This document shows, piece by piece, positions 13,501 to 24,660 of a stretch of DNA of 64,000 nt. The translations under genes were made by a program, and so were the position numbers. Origin of the DNA: Melanocharis versteri (lineage: Eukaryota > Chordata > Aves > Passeriformes > Melanocharitidae); the NCBI GenBank assembly GCA_013397845.1, contig VZTG01001077.1, positions 1,130,484-1,194,483 on the forward strand. The letters are read 5' to 3'. Within the stretch, counting starts at the first letter, position 1, and each line of letters starts with the position of its first letter. Below the pieces are notes generated by a model. The model saw only the letters and a program-made list of their open reading frames with translations, searched no databases and had not been told where the DNA came from.

Positions 13501-16500
13501 TTAAATCTGACTAAAAATGAAAAACACACAAAACCAGCTCCATTTTTAACTGAAGAAATTCCTCTGGCATGTAAGAAATGAGTGTGCACATCTTTTGCAA
13601 TATATAAAACACTCATCTATTATTCATAACGCATTCTCCAAGTGTATTATTGGTTGTGGAAGTGCCATATGAGGCAGACCACTCTGCTGTCAGTGTAGTA
13701 GGACATTTCTACAGCTGCCTGACTTATGACCACACCTCAGCAGGACAGATACATTCACAATTCTTATAAACCATTTAATTTCCTGTTATTTCCATAATCT
13801 TCCCTGTTATTAATTGATTTATTATGCCTTAAATGCTAGTATAAAGTAGCACACATACAATATAAAACTCCATTACATTGCACATGAGAGTTTATATATA
13901 CAGTCATTGTCTTTTTGAATGAATTGTGTGAATAATTTCCCATGTTACATTATTCTGAAGCAAATATCACAGATGAAATTCACATTCAAAAATCTAAGAA
14001 TCCAGAAGTTTAGTCTCCCTGAATGGTTCTTACTGCTGATCCAGATATCTGCATTTCCTGAGAAGTGCCTGGTGCCAATACACTCCATGCTAATGGAACA
14101 ACAGTCACCTGTGTCTATAGTCCTAGCTCTTTAAAAAATTTCTTTCAGTAGTCAACTTAACTCAAAATAATTCCTCATGATCAAATTCATTAGATATTTT
14201 CACCTCCTAAAACACCAACTTATTTGTGTTTGGTTTCTCATTGGAATGCACACAAACCACAAACTCAGGTTTCAGGAAAAATAAACAACACTTCCTGCAG
14301 AAATGTAAAATTGGTTTTTTTAACAAGGTGGCACAAACCCATTCATAAAATAGCACTTTCTGGTTCAGCAGAGTCTGGTACTAACTCAGTTTCCCCATAT
14401 TTTTTCCTATTATATTTTCAATAGCGAGCATTCATTTACTTCTAGAGCAGAATGAGGAACTAATTCTGTGGGATATTAACCCAGGCTAAATGCCCAGACT
14501 TCCACTACGTATGCAGAAAACTTAAACCTGATTTCCAGTTTTGTGGTACTTTAGCAAGACCCTAAAATACTTCACTACACTTTTCACCAAAGACTTAACA
14601 TCAAAATGAAATGTTATTATGGGATAATATTATGACTTCATTGCTTTTACAGAACATAAATACAATAACATTTATATACTGAGAAGACGTGATAAATTCT
14701 AAGCACATAAATGTATATTGGGTACATATATCAAGTGTCATATAATTTATATAAAACTACTTTAATTAAAACTTGTCAAATGCATGACTAAAACATATTT
14801 CGTAATTAAGACTAGAGCATTTTCAAGAATTTAGCTTCTTTGTTTCTCAAAATCTAAATACAACGAAGTGCTGCAAGGCAAAAATGGAGCCTAGCAGTGA
14901 AACGCCTATTATTGATTTCCTCAAAACCACTCACATGTGTAAAGATAAGCATGTGTGTAAGTGTTTTGCCGGGTCACAGCCCAACTGGCCAAACGTGCCA
15001 CCATTAATCATGTTACGAAAGCAATTACTACAGGTTTAGCTTCATTAACTTGGAATTTGAGAAAAGTCGAGATTCTATAGGAAACATTCAGTAGCCATCC
15101 CAAGGACATCCCACACTATGCACTTCCTCCTCTTTGTACACATCCCCCTAATCTAGCAGGAAATACAGTTATTTTATATTTTTAATGTACATAAAGTAAT
15201 TATCAGCATGGAAACAAAACTGCAGCTCAAACTTGAGGCGGCAATACATTACACCTCAGTGGTTACCTTGTTTTATGGACAACACTGAAAGGGCCACATA
15301 ATGAAAAACAATACACTTCTGGATCACCCAGTGGCTAGATTTTTTTTCAATCCAATAAAACCATCAAATTCTGTGAGGACTATTCCTTAGCCTTCATAGC
15401 CTACATATGTAAAAATCATTGTTTGTATATATGACAATTGATTTTAAAAATTCAAGCTGTCTTGCTCTTAGTTAGATGATTTCACAATTTATTTTAGATC
15501 CTAAATAATATTTTTAGATAGTCTATATTTCCAAGAGACAATTTTTAGGCTGTAAAATGACATGAACTCTTTCAAATCTGAAGGAATTTTAATTTCTTCT
15601 GAAAATAACACAAAAAGTTTTGAATACACTTTTAAAAAAATCCTAACAAACACACACAAAACACCAGAAAGGAGCAAGTAATTTCTGTAGAGAAAAATTA
15701 GAGTTTTGCACAGTTGTGCAATGGATTCATATAGAACATAAACTTTTTCAACCAGTAACTGCAAAATTTCATAAATTTATGTCCACACTTCATTGCCTTG
15801 ACAAATCATAGCTTTTGACATTGAGTCTGTTCATTGAAATTATGTCTTAGCACTGTTAGAGAGAGGTTAAAAAATGTTGTTAGGCAATCACTGTACTGTC
15901 TTCCTAAGGGAATAACGATGAACATTTTTTTTTACCTCATATATATTCATCAGCTGTAAATTACAATAATTTTTCAGCATTGACAATGGAACATTTGATC
16001 ATAATCAATAACAATAATGGTCTCTCAAGCAACATTAGAGAGACATGAACTTTGCTGATATTAACTCTCCTATCACATTCAATTAACACTAAATGCCCCC
16101 ACACCTAGATTCCCAGTGCCAGGCGAAGGTCTAGAGTGAGATGTACAGAGACTGGACAATTGTGCAGTCAGTGCAATAATTGAGGAAAGATGCACATTTT
16201 AATATGGGATTCAGCACAGCCCAATGGCAGGGACGAAAGCATTAAGCCAGCTGATAGGAAGTTAAAGGCCACAAATTAGAGGCCAACAGTATTTACAAAA
16301 ATTTGTGCCTGAAGCACGTCTTTGCAGTGAAAAATCTCCGAAGATGAGAGAAGGAGCAAGAGGGGCTGACAAGCAGTGGTAAGCTTGCTCATAAATATAT
16401 AAAAGCATTCAAATAAAGAAGTTGACCAGAAAGTGGTAACTCTGGATTCCTGTCCCTGTTTCCAGAGTGTTTATGTTTTAGCAACTGGGTTAAAAACAAA

Positions 16501-16899
16501 CAAAAATGTAAACAAAAGTCCTACAAAAAATTTTGAAGCATGGATCACAAAAGCAGGATTTCCTTCCACCAGGCAGCATTCTTATGTCCTGATCCCTTAC
16601 TAATCTAATCTCAAATCAGATTAAAATAAAAATATTTACAAAATCCAAAATGGACTGAAGAGTTTACAATATTTTAAAGAAGAGGGAAGTGCATAAATGA
16701 ATGAAAAACTAGGGCTAGGTTATTTACATTGAGATTGCATTTGGAATGCTGGTTAGAAATATCTGCCTGGTTTTAATTGTTTTAGTCTTTTTTCTTCCCT
16801 GCTAAGAACACTCTCTCCTGCATGTGCTACACCTCCAGTTGATACCACAGAGGAAACACTGATTTAACAAAAAAGATTTTATAGTTATAATGTTTGGGG
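7549..16899. other. long AT-rich stretch without a recognisable gene
   Basis: No gene, RNA gene or dated transposon is recognisable. Small simple features include a 13-base A run at 13237-13249, a 6-bp stem (TGGTAT and ATACCA) at 12597-12612, a pair of near-identical TATTAATTGC(T/A)TTAG blocks near 9990-10032, and a TTA-rich patch at 10028-10062. The longest open frame (minus, 11366-11659) is lysine/phenylalanine-rich low-complexity translation of AT-rich DNA and is not credible as protein. Confidence 0.6.
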
Positions 16900-17154
16900 G
16901 GGTTCTCCAGAAATCCCAGGCGACCTCAGTCTCCCTCTGAACAAACCTACCTACCTCAAACACATCCAGGAAAGGATTCTGACCTCCCTACTCTCTCGTA
17001 CCCTTCTTTGGAGCTGCAATAGCTCCATCATGACCAGCAGTTAGCTTCCATGCTTGGCTGACTTCTGGGCAAGGCCGTCACCAACTGGCCAACGCTTCCA
17101 CCTGAGCAGCTCCATTCACCAACACTTCATGTGAATTTATACTTGCATACGTTA

Positions 17155-17490
17155 ATAAACTAATTTCGTATGAATACCTATGAGAGATTTCTATCGCTGT
17201 GTCATGATGGATGGCTGGCTCGGCCAATTAGGATCGGACACAGCAGCGACATCAATCACTTCAGAAGGCAACAGGCCCGGGTGGATTGACCTGCAAAAAG
17301 TGTTTTCAAGGGGTGCTTTAAAACGGCACAGTATCGAACAGGGGAGCTCAAATATGCAGTTCTCCTGGCTTTCACAGAGCAGTACAATCCCTCTGCTGCT
17401 CGGAGTAAAATGGAGTGTAGAACAGCATAATACTGAGCTTTTACCGGATAGCCCAAATACTAGTAAAAAGTGGTATTTGTGACATGATGA
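17155..17490. other. CpG-retaining patch, possible conserved non-coding element or old repeat
   Basis: About 335 bases carry an unusual number of CpGs for this window (for example in ATCGCT, CTCGGCC, ATCGGA, CCCGGG, ACGGCA, ATCGAA, CTCGGA, ACCGGA), while the flanks are CpG-poor. Both strands stay open for about 100 codons through the patch, which fits a lack of AT-rich stop codons more than coding on either strand. A CCAATTAGG block resembles a homeodomain site. A conserved enhancer, an unmethylated element or a degraded LTR are all possible. No target duplication was found. Confidence 0.3.
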
Positions 17491-18627
17491 CATAACAAAA
17501 GCTCAACTCTACAAAACAAGATAAAAACACACAGGAAATTTCTGTGAAAATTTATATTCTGGAATCATAGATTTAAGTTCAGCAGGAAAATGAGAAACAT
17601 AAGGGGAAAAAAGTTCTGTAATCAAATTATTTAGCATAGAAACAATCAAACTCACCCATTCTACAGGAAAATAATTCAGAATACCCTTGAAAATTTCATC
17701 TTATATTGCCAAGAAAGATTAATATAAACTAAACTTCACTTCAGAAATATTCCTTTTGCTCAGTTAGTACCAAACTGACTGTTCATATGCTGGGACTACT
17801 ATGCTAAAAAGAATTAGAGAACTTGAAGAATTTTGAAAGAGAAGCACAAGTGATTTTTCTGAGTAGTCAGATATATGGGTTCTTTCCAGGAATAGACATG
17901 TTTATTCCATTCTCTTGGCTAAATTCCAGCTTTCAATACCGACAGTGTTCTCCTCCACAGTTTTAAAATTCTTCTGTAATGCCTAAGGTAGTCTGTCCTA
18001 CCACTGAGTGAGAAATGTCTGCATTTTAATGCCTGAAATCTCCTTCCTCCACCATATGTATTATGTAGAGAAATTAATCAGGTTCTGTAAAACTGTTACA
18101 TAGGGCAATTATTCAATGCAGCGTTTCTGAAAGGACCATAGATCTAGCTCACACCTATTGCCCTCCACTCCTTTTCCAAGTTACCTTGGCCTACAAGATA
18201 TGTTCCCATTGCAGAATAAATCCACAAAGACTGGAGCTAAGGGAAGAAACTCTGGCGACCTCAAGACATACGAGGGAAAAAAATAAAAGGCAACAAAATC
18301 CACCAAGAAAACAAATCCAAAGTCTGAGAAGGAATATATAATTCTGGAGAATGCTTCTGTTGTCAAGGAAAATACCAGGACATTTGATCCACTTCTCTTA
18401 ATGACATATTTTTTTGAAGAAAGCAGATTGAACTACACAGGACCTTGGTTTTATTTATTCTGTGCCACTGGCCTGCGAGATAGCCGGGCATAGTCTCAGT
18501 CAAGCTGAAGTAAACCTAGAATAGCCCAGTACTTTAAGTGCATTTGTTTCAGGCTAAAACCAGAGCCACTGTTTTGATATTCAGTGTATTAACACTGAAT
18601 TAGACAGACCATTTTGCATGTATAAGA
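17491..18627. other. AT-rich stretch without a recognisable gene
   Basis: Nothing recognisable: no repeat family, no open frame above about 60 codons and no simple repeat of note. It separates the CpG-retaining patch from the first CR1 copy. Confidence 0.55.
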
Positions 18628-19150
18628 AATCACCGAATGGTTGAGGCTTGAAGGGACTTCTGGAGGTCAGCTGGTCCAACCCACCTGCTCAAGCAGGGCC
18701 ACCTAGAGCCAGCTGCCGAGGACCATACCCAGAGGGCTCTTGGATATCTCCAAAAATGGAGGCTCTATAACTTTCCTGGGCAACTCGCACCAGTGCTCAG
18801 TGACACCCACAGAGAAAAAGCGTGTTTCTCTGAATGGATGGACTGAAATGTTCATATGGACTGACCTGCATTTCAGAGTGTGCTCACTGCCTCTATCCTG
18901 ACACCAGGCACCACGGAAAAGAGCTTGTGTCTGTCCTCTTTGCATCCTTCCTTCAGGTGTTCGTACACATGGATGAGTTCCCATGAGCCTTCTCTTCTCC
19001 AGGCTAAACAATCCCAGCTCTCACAGCCTTTCCTTCTATCACAGATGCTGCTGTCATGGCCATCTCTGTGGCCCTTAGTTGGACTCTCTCTATTATGCCC
19101 TCATCTCTTGCTGTAGTGGGATCAAGAAGAAGTGGATACAGTACCACCAA
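18628..19150 (-). mobile_element. CR1 non-LTR retrotransposon, 5'-truncated, minus orientation
   Basis: Read on the plus strand, the block begins with the reverse complement of a CR1 3' end (ATGGTTGAGGCTTGAAGGGA...GTCCAACCCACCTGCTCAAG). It continues through segments that encode the C-terminal tail of CR1 ORF2 on the minus strand: around 18750-18830 a peptide close to FFSVGVTEHWCELPRKVIE can be read, where CR1 has an RVVRHWNRLPREVVD-like stretch. The far end, with TTCTCCAGGCTAAACAATCC and GGATACAGTACCACC, also matches CR1. It is 5'-truncated and broken by stops and indels, so not active. The family match is from memory. Confidence 0.85.
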
Positions 19151-19204
19151 AAATGACAAAGAGATTTTCATGTTAAAGAAATCAGTAAATTATTGCAATG
19201 ATTG

Positions 19205-19362
19205 TTCAAATATCAGACTTCTCCCTGTCAGAGTTCAAGGAATGTGTGGCTGATGCTCTCAGTCATGTGGTTTGCTTTTGGGTAGTGCTGTGAGGAGCAG
19301 GGAATTGGACTCAACAATCCTTATGGGTTCCTTCCAACTGGAGATATTCTGTGATTCTATGA
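19205..19362 (+). mobile_element. CR1 3' end, plus orientation
   Basis: The stretch TTTTGGGTAGTGCTGTGAGG, followed by GAATTGGACTCAACAATCC, TTCCTTCCAACTGG and a terminal ATTCTGTGATTCTATGA, is a typical CR1 3' untranslated end with the octamer-type tail. Only the last 140-160 bases are present. It points the opposite way from the CR1 copy ending about 55 bases to its left, and both have their own 3' end, so these are two insertions and not one inverted element. Confidence 0.85.
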
Positions 19363-20865
19363 AATCCAATGCATATGCTTATGCATTCATAGTTTTAATC
19401 ATTTCCTGATATATTGTTCTTAAATTAATTTGCTTCTGATGTTATTTTCATCATTATTATGTATTGGTTAATGTCAGATACTGTTAAATCAATATCTGAC
19501 TGAAAACTCATCATTAAAATAATAACATTTAAACTATTTACATGCCAATGAAATTTGGATAGCAACGTAGTTGAGCTCCTCCTGATTCTAAATTATAAGA
19601 GTCTACCTGGGGCTTCTTGGTGCTGGCAGAGCATAAATTCTCACTCTGGAAGGAATCTACTTATTCAGTTTGACTGTTGCAGGTGCTGCCATTCAAACAA
19701 TTAAAAGAAAAAAAATAATGTTCAAGATATCATGTTGATAGATGGTTATGTGATCGGGATAGAAAAGGAAAAAAAGTATCTGGGAAGGGAAAAATATCCA
19801 TAAATGCTACTGAAAAAAATACATCTATTGCTGCATAGACTCATTAATTTAAACAGTAATTTTATCCAGTCATTTTATAAAAATGTACTCTGTTAATATT
19901 TCTGGTGAATGTGAATTTTACTCTAATTATTCTTCTATTAACTACAGTCAGCAGGACCCCATAATCCACAAAACAGTATAAAATATTTTCAGTGTACACA
20001 AAATATCTTCACGATAACTTTAAGTAAAAGACATAGATGATACAGCCCCACTATTTGTAATAGATACTTTTACATAAAATGCAAAACTCAAAGTGCCTGT
20101 TTGATCTATTAACCTCTTAGAACTACTACTAATGCTGAAATATAATAATTTTGGTTATTATTACCACAGGTTGATCTGCAATATTGCACCTGAAGAAACT
20201 CGAGTCATTGTCATAAAACTTTCATTATGTTAGAAATTTATTAGCACGTGATTGACTGAAGAAAAAGTAACTCAATTTTTAGCAAACAACATAATTTACT
20301 TTAAAGTACATTGAAAATATGACATCACTGTAAAGACTGGTGTTACTTTCCTTCATCTGTCATAATTGATTACAGGAAATAAACTCCAGCCAAGCAAAGC
20401 TAGCAGCTTTATATGCACTTTCACTTATATGACTACCATGTATTTTTTAACTCTTCTCATCAGAAGATGGATTGGCAGACTGGGAAAGCGAGAAACTAAT
20501 GTCTCCTGACTTCTGACATACAATCTGCATTTTTTTTCCCCTCATTCTCAGATTATTCAGTTTGGCAGAAAAATCATGTCTTTTTAAGGAAACTGCTCTG
20601 ATTTTCAAGTCAACAACTAATAGTATCTGATAGTCTTTTCCAAAACTTCGTTTGATGTATGCTCGGAAAAAAAAAAACAGTTAAACTTGGGCAAGTTATA
20701 CCTTGGATACTTTGTGGCCTTTATCTGAAAGACTGAGAAAGACATAGCAGTCTGTCACTGGGTAAACACAGATAAAAGGACATTATCCAGCTCTCATACA
20801 ACATCAGGACTGCTTATGACAGTTTTGGTTGGTATTTTTGCTTAAGCCACTATAACTTTACTTGC
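19363..20865. other. AT-rich stretch without a recognisable gene
   Basis: Unique-looking sequence with an 11-base A run at 20667-20677. It lies downstream (minus strand) of the exon-like block at 20866-21096. I saw no second exon-like block here. Confidence 0.5.
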
Positions 20866-21096
20866 CTACTTGACCATACAGTGGACTCCGTGACTCTTAA
20901 GGAAGAACAGTCTGAAACTCTGTTTTTCACAAGTTTCTGAATTATGTCATAAGACCCTGGATCCATGCTGATATGTTCTCGTTTTTCTTGAAATGGGTCA
21001 ACAAACTCATATCCGGTATTAAGATTATTAAGGCTTGATCTCAAGCTCATTAAAGCTGAGTACATAGAGAGGATCAAATTTCCGATATATCAACTT
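20866..21096 (-). other. exon-like block with pyrimidine tract and GC-type splice donor
   Basis: On the minus strand a long pyrimidine tract (21102-21135), containing a CTAAC branch-point-like motif, ends in TAAG or AAGAAG at 21094-21097. An ATG at 21065 then opens a frame of 66 codons that reaches TCAAGTAG followed by GCAAGTAAAG, which fits the strong consensus of GC-AG introns (AG then GCAAGT). First codon positions are rich in G (GAG, GTT, GAC, GAA, GAT, GGG). The peptide (including TGYEFVDPFQEKREH) is not one I recognise. The frame has a TGA just after the acceptor, so the block would have to be a start-codon exon, use the internal CTCAG acceptor at about 21055, or be a pseudogene or chance. 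No partner exon was found. Confidence 0.25.
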
Positions 21097-21850
21097 CTTA
21101 GTTAGGAAAGAAAAGAAAGAAAAACGGAAACACCACCACTCACCCCCATTAGCCTTTTTTGGCCATAGTATTTCTGAGAAAGTTAAAAATGAACCTTAAG
21201 GAAGAGGTGTTTGTTGTCTGGTTGCCTGGGTTTTGGGGAGAGACAGATGAAGTTCTCTGTAGTGATGGGCTATAGTTGTGTTTTCCTCTGCAGTGAACTG
21301 TATTTCTGAAATCAGCAACCCTTACTTTCATTCTTTGCTCCTGGATGCTCAAATCAGCCATGCTGAAATATGTATCACACCTTATAAAATGCAAACAGTT
21401 TCATGAAATTTGAAAATTACAAAGAAATGTCATTAATTTTACCCTTTCTATGAAGTAATACTGAAGCATTAGGAAATAATGTGGAAACACAAAGAATAAT
21501 TTTTGTTAACTAATGCTAAGTATTTTTGAATAAAAATTTATTGATTCAGGAGACTTCATACAGAACTTGGTTCGGGTCATGTAAATATGAGGAGGAAAAT
21601 ATTCTTACAGTAGTCAGATTTGTTACAAAATAATCTTGGAATGATTATGTGGTCCATTTTTTTAAAAAGTATTGGGAGAATAAAAAAATATGTAGCCACA
21701 TATACTTTTTTTGAGAAGATTTCAGATATTTCACAAAGGAAATACCTGTTATTTCAAATCTATAAAGTAAGAATTTAATTTTTAATAAGGAGATGGACTT
21801 TCCCAAAACACAAACGCATCCAGAACTTCTGCCCAGGAATACTCAAAAGA
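21097..21850. other. stretch without a recognisable gene
   Basis: Starts with a GA-rich tract (21104-21125) that is the pyrimidine tract of the exon-like block when read on the minus strand. The rest is AT-rich and featureless, apart from a slightly GC-richer part near 21200-21370. Confidence 0.45.
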
Positions 21851-21925
21851 CTACAATCTTTGAGTTGGAATAGGTGATCACTGTAGGTCTCTTCCTACTG
21901 AAATATTCCATACTGTTCTACTCTC
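21851..21925 (+). mobile_element. CR1 3' tail fragment with ATTCT-type end
   Basis: The block TGAGTTGGAATAGGTGATCA, GTAGGTCTCTTCCTACTG and AAATATTCCATACTGTTCTA resembles the end of a CR1 subfamily whose consensus runs GTTGGACTAGGTGATC...GGTCCCTTCCAACTGAAA and ends in ATTCT/GTTCT repeats. Only about 75 bases remain, with scattered substitutions. Confidence 0.65.
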
Positions 21926-23519
21926 CAAAGAATTCAATAAGGTTGCACTGTGCCCAGATCATAAAAGATAAATATCCCTCTTTGTATCAAACGCTCAATC
22001 TATCCAAACTAAGAAAAGAGCATTTGAAACACCATCTGATTTCAATTGCTGCTTCTTCTAAGTCGAGGGTAAAAATACCAACCATTTCTGCCATTCAAGT
22101 TAAAATGACATCTAAGTCTGCAAAATTTAATTTAATCAAGCATCTGCAAAAATGTGACAAGTTCTTTGGGGACTTTCAGTTTGTTTTCATATAGCTATTA
22201 CCTATAAAGACACAATGACTAATTTTAAAATGTTTAATGAAACAACATTTTTTTTTAATGGGAAACATTCAGATTTTAGTTAGCCCTGGTATAAAACTCA
22301 TTTCAGCAAAAAAAGATTTTGATACATTTTGTAAGTCATCAATAAGTAACCACTGGTTAGGACTCACATTTTTTTTGAGGATAAAATTAAGTTGCTGTCT
22401 ACCACATGCTGGCCTTTTTTGGCTTCCATAAATAATTTAAAAAGTGTAATAGAAAGGTTGTAAAATTAAAAATACATACCATCATTTTTCACAAAATCCA
22501 GTCCTATAATTTCAGATTTCTAAGGTGAGACTTTAAATTTCAGCTGTGTATTAATTATTCTATGGAACAAAATTAGCCTAAAATCTCCACTGTAATTCCA
22601 TACAATAAGAAGCAACGTACTACAAATACAGTGTAGAATTACTGTAAATCCTTTTAACAGGCCCATAGGAAAAGAACAAAGGCTAAAAATGTCACTTACT
22701 TTAGGAGAGGTGCCATTGCTAGATGTACGACATTGGACAAGCTGTCAGAATAAGATAAATGGAGCTCAGTTGTACCATTAACCTGTGACATTTTTGACAG
22801 TGCAAGGCTGTGCACTGTGAGAAAAGCAGAATATGTATCTTTTGACTTTTTTCCTCTCAGTTAGTAACAGAACTAAGAAAAAAGATGCAATGGTCTGAGA
22901 AAAAAAAAAAAAAGACGAACCAGTTTTTTTCCAGCTCTCAAAAATGTAAGAGCTCAAATAAAGAGGCCCATGCCTTCAGGATATATGCAAATATATTCTA
23001 GATAACATATAGAAAAGGAAATCATACTAAATAAATTAAGTCATATTAAAATTTAGAGCACAATAACTAACCTTTCATAAATCTTAACATTTTAAGAACA
23101 ACAGATTATAACTTCCACACTTCTTTTTGATTCATAGTTCTCTCAAACTAAGTAAGCAGAAAGAGAAATAAGAACGCAGCATTATTAAATGACAATCAGT
23201 ATACATAGGCAACACCCAACCATTATGTTAGGATCTAGTTTTAGCCTTACAAATTCTAGCAGTTTTTCCTCAAGAATACATGGTCTTACTGAAAACACTA
23301 AAAACACTTCTACAAGTTTTTTACAATTATTCTACAGTTAATACATGCTAAGAAACAGGGAGATACATTATGAAAAAAGAATTTAGATAGTTCATAACAC
23401 ATAGACAGTAATACTGCATTTTATTCCCTCAAACTCCTTGAAGAGTCTAATCTCACGGGGTAATATAATTGTCACTAGAAATAAAATAGCAAACAGTATT
23501 TACTGTCATAAACAGTACC
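21926..23519. other. AT-rich stretch without a recognisable gene
   Basis: Contains a 14-base A run at 22900-22913 and a few 8-9 base T runs. The open frame at 21874-22194 begins inside the CR1 tail, so it is not a gene. No other feature was recognised. Confidence 0.55.
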
Positions 23520-24660
23520 TCAGGAAAGGGAAATCTAAGGATTGTGTGGCTCTGTTACTGTGAGCTGAGGTGCTGTGATGAGAGGTAGTGAGCCAAGTCA
23601 CCTCAATTCAGTGAACAGAAAAAGCAGTCTTAGGAAGGAGAGCAGTAGTCACTCTGAATACTGAAAATCTTTGATGGAGCAACTAGAGTGTACAGCAACC
23701 AGGGTGTGCAAACTCATTATTGGAGCTACCAGCCCTTTGAAAAAACATGGGTTCTCGTGTTACTTTCCAAGAAATTGATTGAGTGGTGGTCAGGAGAAGT
23801 AAATGGAAGAACAAATGGTCAAATACTGCTGTGTGTCCAGCACAGCTTCAGTATATGAGTTTGGTATTTTGCATTTGGAGTTGTGTTGCTGCTGGTGGAT
23901 ACCGCAGCTTTGATGAAGGCCACAGCACCTCATCCAGCTTCTGAGCTTCAGGAGTTCAGAAGGCCTACAAGAAGCTTTATGGAAAGGAGAGCAGAGGAGG
24001 GGAAAGGGTCTCATCTCAACTAAGTCAGTCCTTACCATCAACATAACCCAAAAGGAGAGGTGTTTCAGGAACAGCCCCTGCTCTCCACCTCGTCAAAGCA
24101 GGATGGGTAGCTACAACCAGAGCATGAGTTGGTGCTGTGCAAGACAGAACCGAAGGCCTTGTGTGCTTTAAGGTTTGGAAGACTGCACATGGACCTTTGA
24201 CCTTAGCCTTCCCACAAAGATACACCTTGGAGATAAATCTGAGACTGGGCTTCTTCTTGCAGACATAGCAAACTATGGGATCTAACCAAAGAAATCCCAG
24301 GGACATGGGATTTCTTTAGGCTCTTGTTCATGAGGCTTTGATCGCAGGAGGCAAGTACTCTGACAGATATCCATAGCTGTGAGGCAGTTGTGAAAACCAA
24401 GAGACTTCCAGATCAAAAGAGTAACTAGTAATAATTTACTAAAACGGCAAAGAAATATAGGTTTCATACATGTAGGCAATAAGAAATTACATTTTGAGAC
24501 AAGAAATAGTTGAGAGAAAAATTAAGTACGGCTGCTGGACTTTGCTCTACAAAGCACTAGTAATCTCCAGACACAGGTTTGTTGTGCAGAGACTCTGGGC
24601 TCAAGCAGAGAGGTTCACGCTTGCACCAGCAGTGGAATGGGTGCGCGGGCAGTCACTTGA
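23520..24660. other. GC-enriched unidentified stretch
   Basis: This kilobase is visibly richer in G and C than its flanks and has several overlapping minus-strand open frames of 65-93 codons (23790-24479). The frames overlap one another, lack a consistent reading frame and give no recognisable protein, so they look like a by-product of composition. It may be an old LTR or retroelement body, a retroposed transcript or a regulatory domain. I could not find paired LTR ends, a poly-A tail or a target duplication. Confidence 0.3.

Noticed and set aside
17180..17493. Overlapping 100-codon frames on both strands as a gene or antisense pair
   Set aside because: Openness on both strands at once follows from fewer AT-rich stop codons in the CpG-retaining patch; neither peptide is recognisable.
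18703..19253. Several open frames at 18.7-19.25 kb
   Set aside because: They lie within or across CR1 fragments in either orientation and are broken pieces of the retrotransposon or antisense by-products.
24025..24479. Three overlapping minus-strand frames near 24.0-24.5 kb as a small gene
   Set aside because: They occupy different frames over the same DNA, with no consistent start, domain or splice pattern.
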